Shown piece after piece: positions 5,571-8,735 of a DNA stretch of 8,735 nt. Below the pieces are notes generated by a model. That model did no database searches. It was given only the letters and a program-made list of their open reading frames with translations, and was not told the origin of the DNA. Position numbers and translations under genes: made by a program. Source of the DNA: Tissierellia bacterium (GTDB lineage Bacteria > Bacillota > Clostridia > Tissierellales > Tissierellaceae); assembly GCA_012521625.1 (NCBI GenBank), contig JAAYLY010000255.1, forward strand, positions 1-8,735. Direction: 5' to 3'. How positions within the stretch are numbered: the stretch's first letter is position 1; each line of letters opens with the position of its first letter.

Positions 5571-6770
5571 TCATAGCAATTTATCTAGGGCTTGTTTTAA
5601 ATCAGCTATTATATCCTCTGCAGCTTCTAAACCTACCGAAAGCCTTACTAAGCCTTCCGAAATTCCACTTGCCGCCCTTTCCTCTGGCGAATATGCAGAG
5701 TGAGTCATACTTGCTGGATGTTGGATCAATGTTTCACAATCGCCTAAACTTACTGCCAAGGTACATAATTCTACTTTATTCATCAATTCTACTCCTGCCT
5801 CCAATCCGCCCTTTAACTCAAAGGACATCATAGCACCCGGAAGCTTCATCTGCTTTTTAGCTAACTCATATTGCGGGAAGCTCTTCAATCCTGGATAATA
5901 TACTACTCCTACCGCTGGATGAGATTCTAAGAACTCTGCAACCTTTTGCGCATTTTCACAATGTCTCTCCATCCTTAGTTCTAAGGTCTTCATCCCCCTA
6001 TTGACCAGGAATGCATCAAAGGGGCTTAATGTGGCTCCGGTTAAGTCCTTCAATCCATTAGTCCTTACTTTAGTTATGAAGTCTAGGCTGCCTACTGCAA
6101 AGCCCGCTATAACATCTCCATGACCATTTAAATACTTGGTAGCAGAATGAACTACCACATCCGCCCCCAATTCTAAAGGCCTTTGAATATAGGGCGTACA
6201 GAAGGTATTATCTACCACCAATATACAATCTTCATTTTCATGGGCTATGACAGCTATAGCTTCTATATCGCTTATCAACATATTTGGGTTGGCTGGGGTT
6301 TCTATATAGACCAGTCTGGTATTATCCTTCATGGCCTTTCTCACATTTTCTGGATCCGAGGTGTCAACAAACGTAACTTCAACACCATATTTAGTCAATC
6401 CATGATTGAGGTATGCAAAGGTACAGCCATATAGCGTTTTAGATGCAACGATATGATTTCCCGCCTTAACATGGGTCCATATAACGGCTGTTATAGCTCC
6501 CATACCCGAAGCAAAGGATAAAGCAGCTTCTCCACCTTCCAAGTTGGCTAATTTAGCCTCTACTTGAGCGTTAGTAGGATTAGCAGTTCTGGTATATGCA
6601 TATCCTGCTTCTTCCCCTAAAAAAATCTTGGTACCGTGTTCAACTGAATTGAACATAAAGGTGGAAGTTTGATAGATGGGAGTAGCCAAGGCACCATATT
6701 GATTTTTTTCATAGCCTGCATGTATAGCCCTGGTACTAAATTGCATTTTGCATAATTTTTCCTTATCCAA
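5571..6770 (-). CDS. megL: Methionine gamma-lyase (PLP-dependent)
   Basis: Cytoplasmic PLP enzyme splitting L-methionine into methanethiol, 2-oxobutyrate and ammonia; many homologues also act on homocysteine or cysteine. The 399 residues match the family length, and the residues align closely with Pseudomonas putida MGL. These are Tyr59 and Arg61 (phosphate contacts from the partner subunit), Tyr114, Cys116 in LYGCTF, Asp187 in VVDNTF, Ser209/Thr211, the PLP lysine Lys212 in SATKYL, and substrate-carboxylate Arg376 in LVRLSVG. Cys116 is the residue that best separates methionine gamma-lyase from cystathionine lyases. The start is a TTG at 6770, chosen because AAGGGGG (6777-6783) lies at correct spacing; the first in-frame ATG (codon 9) has a poorer site. 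The gene lies 67 bp after the sigma-54 activator, with no promoter recognised between, and ends at a strong terminator. Confidence 0.92.
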   Translation of the reverse strand: MDKEKLCKMQFSTRAIHAGYEKNQYGALATPIYQTSTFMFNSVEHGTKIFLGEEAGYAYTRTANPTNAQVEAKLANLEGGEAALSFASGMGAITAVIWTHVKAGNHIVASKTLYGCTFAYLNHGLTKYGVEVTFVDTSDPENVRKAMKDNTRLVYIETPANPNMLISDIEAIAVIAHENEDCILVVDNTFCTPYIQRPLELGADVVVHSATKYLNGHGDVIAGFAVGSLDFITKVRTNGLKDLTGATLSPFDAFLVNRGMKTLELRMERHCENAQKVAEFLESHPAVGVVYYPGLKSFPQYELAKKQMKLPGAMMSFELKGGLEAGVELMNKVELCTLAVSLGDCETLIQHPASMTHSAYSPEERAASGISEGLVRLSVGLEAAEDIIADLKQALDKLL

Positions 6771-6776
6771 TTTAAT

Positions 6777-6783
6777 CCCCCTT
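6777..6783 (-). promoter_or_regulatory. Strong ribosome-binding site that fixes a TTG start for megL
   Basis: AAGGGGG on the minus strand is followed by ATTAAA and then TTG. The AAGG-to-start distance of 9 nt equals that of the other genes here. This supports the TTG over the ATG eight codons later. Confidence 0.6.
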
Positions 6784-6812
6784 ATATGATTGATGTTTAT
6801 TTATTTCTATTT

Positions 6813-6831
6813 CCTGTTCTCTAATAACAGG
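6813..6831. repeat. Inverted repeat in the activator-megL intergenic gap
   Basis: CCTGTT (6813-6818) and AACAGG (6826-6831) are perfect arms around 7 nt; after one A-A mismatch two further A-T pairs extend the stem. It begins 7 nt past the activator stop codon. No U-run follows on the minus strand, so termination is unlikely. It could be an mRNA processing or stability hairpin that sets the megL-to-regulator ratio, or a protein-binding site. Confidence 0.4.
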
Positions 6832-6837
6832 TAAATT

Positions 6838-8385
6838 CTAACCATTTTTTCTCCATTCACTTTCATCAATCTTATATTTCCTAATCCGATTGCTTAATAG
6901 GGTAGGGGTGACCTTTAATTTTCTAGCCGCCTCTCGAATGCTCCTGCTGTTTCTTAAAACCCTTATAATTATATCCCTTTCATATTCACCTACCATATCC
7001 TTAAGCGATAAATTAACAGGTATATTCATATCAACTTCTATGTTGCTATTTAGGATAATATCTTTTTCTTGAATGAAATTACCAGCACTCAATGCAACGG
7101 CCCTTTCAACTACATTTTGCAACTCCCTAATATTTCCAGGCCAATTATAAGCGACTAACTTTTTCATGGCTTTAGCTTCTATTCCATCTATGATCTTTCC
7201 ATATCTCTTGGAATGCTTCTCCGTAAAATACTCAACCAAGATTGGAATATCGTCCTTTCTATTTCTTAGGGCTGGTATCTCTAGGGTAAAGATATTTATT
7301 CTATAATAAAGATCCAATCGGAATTTCCCCTCATTGATCAATTCCTCTATATTTTGATTAGTAGCAGAGATTATCCTAACATCTATTGGGATTTCTTTAT
7401 GGCCTCCAATTTTTCTGATCTTCTTTTCCTGTAGGACCCTCAATAATTTAGTCTGTAAATGAGGAGGCATATCGCCTATTTCATCTAAGAATATGGTCCC
7501 TCCTTGCCCTATCTCAAATAGCCCTTTCTTGCCTTCTTTCCTGCCACCAGTAAAGGAACCTGCTTCATATCCAAATAATTCACTTTCCAGAAGCTGTTCG
7601 GGTATGGCAGCACAGTTGATTCCAATAAAGGGTTTGTCCCTTCTATTACTAAGATTATGAATTGCACGGGCAAAGATCTCCTTTCCAGTACCGCTCTCTC
7701 CAACTATCAGAACCGGAGAATCGGATCTGGCATATAGCTTAGCTTGGCTAATCACTTCATTTATCTTATTACTCTCTCCAATAATATCATCAAAGGAAAT
7801 GGGGTTATAATAGATATCTTGGTTAGCCATTTCGCTAAGGGAAACCATATAACTCGATAAGTCCCCTTCATTGGCCATAATGGGCTTTATATTCATCTGA
7901 TATATTTGATTGCCTATCATTACTTCTAAAGTTTCTATCGCTTCTAAACCCTCATTACTCATAAAGAATCTTAACTTGTCGTTATCTATAAGCTCAATAA
8001 TGGCCTTATCTACAATCTGATCCATCGAAATATTAAATATCTTGCTAACGGCGTAATCATTGGCATACTTAATATGGCCCCTTGAATTTAATATTAAAAC
8101 CCCCTGAGGTATTACATCCATAACCTTCTTCATTTCAAGATCCCTTTCTTCAAAGGGTACTAGCTTAACCTCTTCTATGCTCCTACACTCCTTAATGCCC
8201 CTCATCTCCTGGATGGCCTTAGCCATCCTATGGTCATCTACCTCAGGCAAAATATAATATCCAACACATGTGTGCACTTCTAAATTTAATAGGGGAATGT
8301 TATTTCTATAAAGTACTGATAAAAACTCATAGGTTAAATGGGGCCTATCTATATGGGTTGTTATCTTAATTTTCCGAACCTTCAC
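6838..8385 (-). CDS. TyrR-like sigma-54-dependent activator (ACT-PAS-AAA+-HTH)
   Basis: Enhancer-binding protein that uses ATP hydrolysis to open sigma-54 promoters; probable activator of its own gene and megL. Counting from a GTG start (515 residues), an ACT-like domain covers about 1-78, the usual amino-acid sensor in TyrR proteins, and a PAS-like domain about 85-187. The AAA+ domain has Walker A GESGTGKE (229-236), the sigma-54 contact loop GSFTGG (276-281), Walker B IFLDEIGD (298-305), arginine fingers Arg356 and Arg362, and WPGNIRELQN (415-424). A TyrR/Fis-type HTH ends the protein (about 483-503). An ATG three codons upstream (8394) gives 518 residues, but GAGAGG abuts it directly. The GTG has the 9-nt spacing seen at neighbouring genes and leaves an 18-nt leader from the predicted sigma-54 start. 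The ligand (methionine, an aromatic amino acid or other) is unknown. Confidence 0.9.
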   Translation of the reverse strand: MKVRKIKITTHIDRPHLTYEFLSVLYRNNIPLLNLEVHTCVGYYILPEVDDHRMAKAIQEMRGIKECRSIEEVKLVPFEERDLEMKKVMDVIPQGVLILNSRGHIKYANDYAVSKIFNISMDQIVDKAIIELIDNDKLRFFMSNEGLEAIETLEVMIGNQIYQMNIKPIMANEGDLSSYMVSLSEMANQDIYYNPISFDDIIGESNKINEVISQAKLYARSDSPVLIVGESGTGKEIFARAIHNLSNRRDKPFIGINCAAIPEQLLESELFGYEAGSFTGGRKEGKKGLFEIGQGGTIFLDEIGDMPPHLQTKLLRVLQEKKIRKIGGHKEIPIDVRIISATNQNIEELINEGKFRLDLYYRINIFTLEIPALRNRKDDIPILVEYFTEKHSKRYGKIIDGIEAKAMKKLVAYNWPGNIRELQNVVERAVALSAGNFIQEKDIILNSNIEVDMNIPVNLSLKDMVGEYERDIIIRVLRNSRSIREAARKLKVTPTLLSNRIRKYKIDESEWRKNG

Positions 8386-8394
8386 CCTATTCAT

Positions 8395-8400
8395 CCTCTC
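8395..8400 (-). promoter_or_regulatory. Ribosome-binding site deciding the activator start (GTG rather than ATG)
   Basis: GAGAGG on the minus strand lies immediately before ATG AAT AGG GTG. It has zero spacing to the ATG but 9 nt to the GTG, the distance seen at mtnA, the aldolase, the dehydrogenase and mtnK. The GTG is therefore the likelier start. Confidence 0.5.
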
Positions 8401-8414
8401 GTCTTATATATGAT

Positions 8415-8429
8415 GCAATAGTCATGCCA
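8415..8429 (-). promoter_or_regulatory. Sigma-54 (-24/-12) promoter of the activator-megL operon
   Basis: The minus strand reads TGGCAT-GACTA-TTGC, against the consensus TGGCAC-N5-TTGC. The GG (8428-8427) and GC (8416-8415) doublets are separated by exactly 10 nt. Transcription is predicted to start near 8403. Lying directly before a gene for a sigma-54 activator, it implies positive autoregulation of the regulator-megL unit. No competing sigma-70 promoter was recognised here. Confidence 0.82.
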
Positions 8430-8498
8430 AATTATAAATACTCATAAGATTGAAATTCTGAGCTCTTGCTCACATCCTATTTACTTGTCACATGAAAA

Positions 8499-8518
8499 AT
8501 GAAACGAAATCGTTTCAT
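8499..8518. promoter_or_regulatory. 20-bp palindrome, putative upstream activating site 1
   Basis: ATGAAACGA (8499-8507) and TCGTTTCAT (8510-8518) are perfect 9-bp inverted arms around two bases. The centre is about 105 bp upstream of the predicted sigma-54 start, the usual enhancer range for this activator class. The sequence is not AT-only and shares AACGATTT (minus strand) with the second inverted repeat further upstream. It is probably a dimer site for the encoded TyrR-like protein; this is inferred. Confidence 0.6.
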
Positions 8519-8552
8519 CTTCTCAAAATCCCTAAAAACCAAAGGATTAGTG

Positions 8553-8586
8553 TAACGATTTTGATATATGTGCGTCAAAATCGTTA
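8553..8586. promoter_or_regulatory. 12-bp inverted repeat, putative upstream activating site 2 or hairpin at the transporter stop
   Basis: TAACGATTTTGA (8553-8564) and TCAAAATCGTTA (8575-8586) are perfect 12-bp arms around 10 nt. On the plus strand pairing extends outward by about five more pairs including wobbles. The right arm includes the transporter stop codon (8584-8586). No U-run follows directly on the minus strand, so it is not a classical terminator. Both arms carry AACGATTT, as does the palindrome 61 bp away. Its centre is at about -166 from the sigma-54 start, which fits an enhancer site. Confidence 0.5.
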
Positions 8587-8735
8587 TACTGTATTTGTTT
8601 CAACAACACTAGTAACTCCCTTTTCACGCCACCTACCCCGCTTGTAAAAGATTGTAGTAATAACCGCTCCTAAGGTCCAGGACAGTAATAGAGATATAAA
8701 AATCGACTCAGGTCTGCCAATGGGATAGGCCGCAC
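8584..8735 (-). CDS. C-terminal end of a membrane protein, probably a MATE-family efflux transporter (partial)
   Basis: An open frame enters from the right edge of the window and runs 49 codons (from 8733) to a TAA at 8584-8586. It begins AAYPIGRPES and contains a hydrophobic stretch IFISLLLSWTLGAVITTIF (residues 11-29) followed by a basic cytoplasmic tail, YKRGRWREK. A last transmembrane helix ending in Y-x-R/K-G-x-W resembles the C-termini of MATE multidrug/sodium antiporters, as I remember the family. Only this fragment is visible, so the family call is tentative, although a membrane protein tail is clear. The gene begins outside the window. Confidence 0.6.
   Translation of the reverse strand, partial: AAYPIGRPESIFISLLLSWTLGAVITTIFYKRGRWREKGVTSVVETNTV

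Noticed and set aside
7509..7703. Minus-strand frame of 64 codons inside the activator gene.
   Set aside because: It overlaps the highly conserved AAA+ coding region in another frame.
8499..8518. The palindrome looks like a catabolite-responsive (cre) element (TGAAACG...).
   Set aside because: The central CG is one base out of place relative to the cre consensus TGWAANCGNTNWCA, and the long perfect symmetry fits a dimer site better.
8553..8586. Intrinsic terminator for the transporter gene.
   Set aside because: The stem is strong, but no U-tract follows on the minus strand. It is listed as an inverted repeat with possible enhancer role instead.

Overview
The window is low-G+C DNA with Gram-positive-type promoters, strong Shine-Dalgarno sites and clostridial protein families. 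It most likely comes from an anaerobic Firmicute (Clostridia/Tissierellia type); the genus cannot be read from the sequence. All seven complete genes, and the tail of an eighth, lie on the minus strand, so the biological order runs from high to low coordinates.

Layout in transcription order. (1) 8735-8584: the last 49 codons of a membrane protein, probably a MATE-family efflux transporter. (2) 8583-8386: a control region with a canonical sigma-54 (-24/-12) promoter and, upstream of it, two inverted repeats placed where an enhancer-binding protein would bind. (3) 8385-6838: a TyrR-like sigma-54 activator (ACT, PAS, AAA+, HTH), followed after 67 bp by methionine gamma-lyase (6770-5571) and a good intrinsic terminator (5550-5513). 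(4) 5488-5406: a sigma-70 promoter and operator region, then a SorC-family regulator (5405-4473), an MtnA-like aldose-1-phosphate isomerase (4440-3388), a class II aldolase (3365-2724) and a YqhD-like alcohol dehydrogenase (2709-1546), tightly packed as one operon. (5) An MtnK-type 5-methylthioribose kinase (1413-178) with its own sigma-70 promoter and a near-identical copy of the operator found in front of the SorC gene. (6) 177-1: non-coding, with a weak terminator candidate and a perfect inverted repeat.

Function. Kinase, isomerase, aldolase and dehydrogenase form a complete four-step route of the type known as the 5-deoxyribose/5-methylthioribose salvage (DHAP) shunt. The sugar left after nucleosidase cleavage of 5'-deoxyadenosine or 5'-methylthioadenosine is phosphorylated on C1, isomerised to the ribulose-1-phosphate and split into DHAP plus acetaldehyde or (methylthio)acetaldehyde; the aldehyde is then reduced to an alcohol. 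The SorC regulator probably senses one of the phosphorylated intermediates. The adjacent sigma-54 module degrades methionine to methanethiol, 2-oxobutyrate and ammonia. The window therefore combines two branches of methionine/SAM-derived metabolism under two different control systems. No nucleosidase, methylthio-alkane reductase, RNA gene, CRISPR array or insertion sequence was seen.
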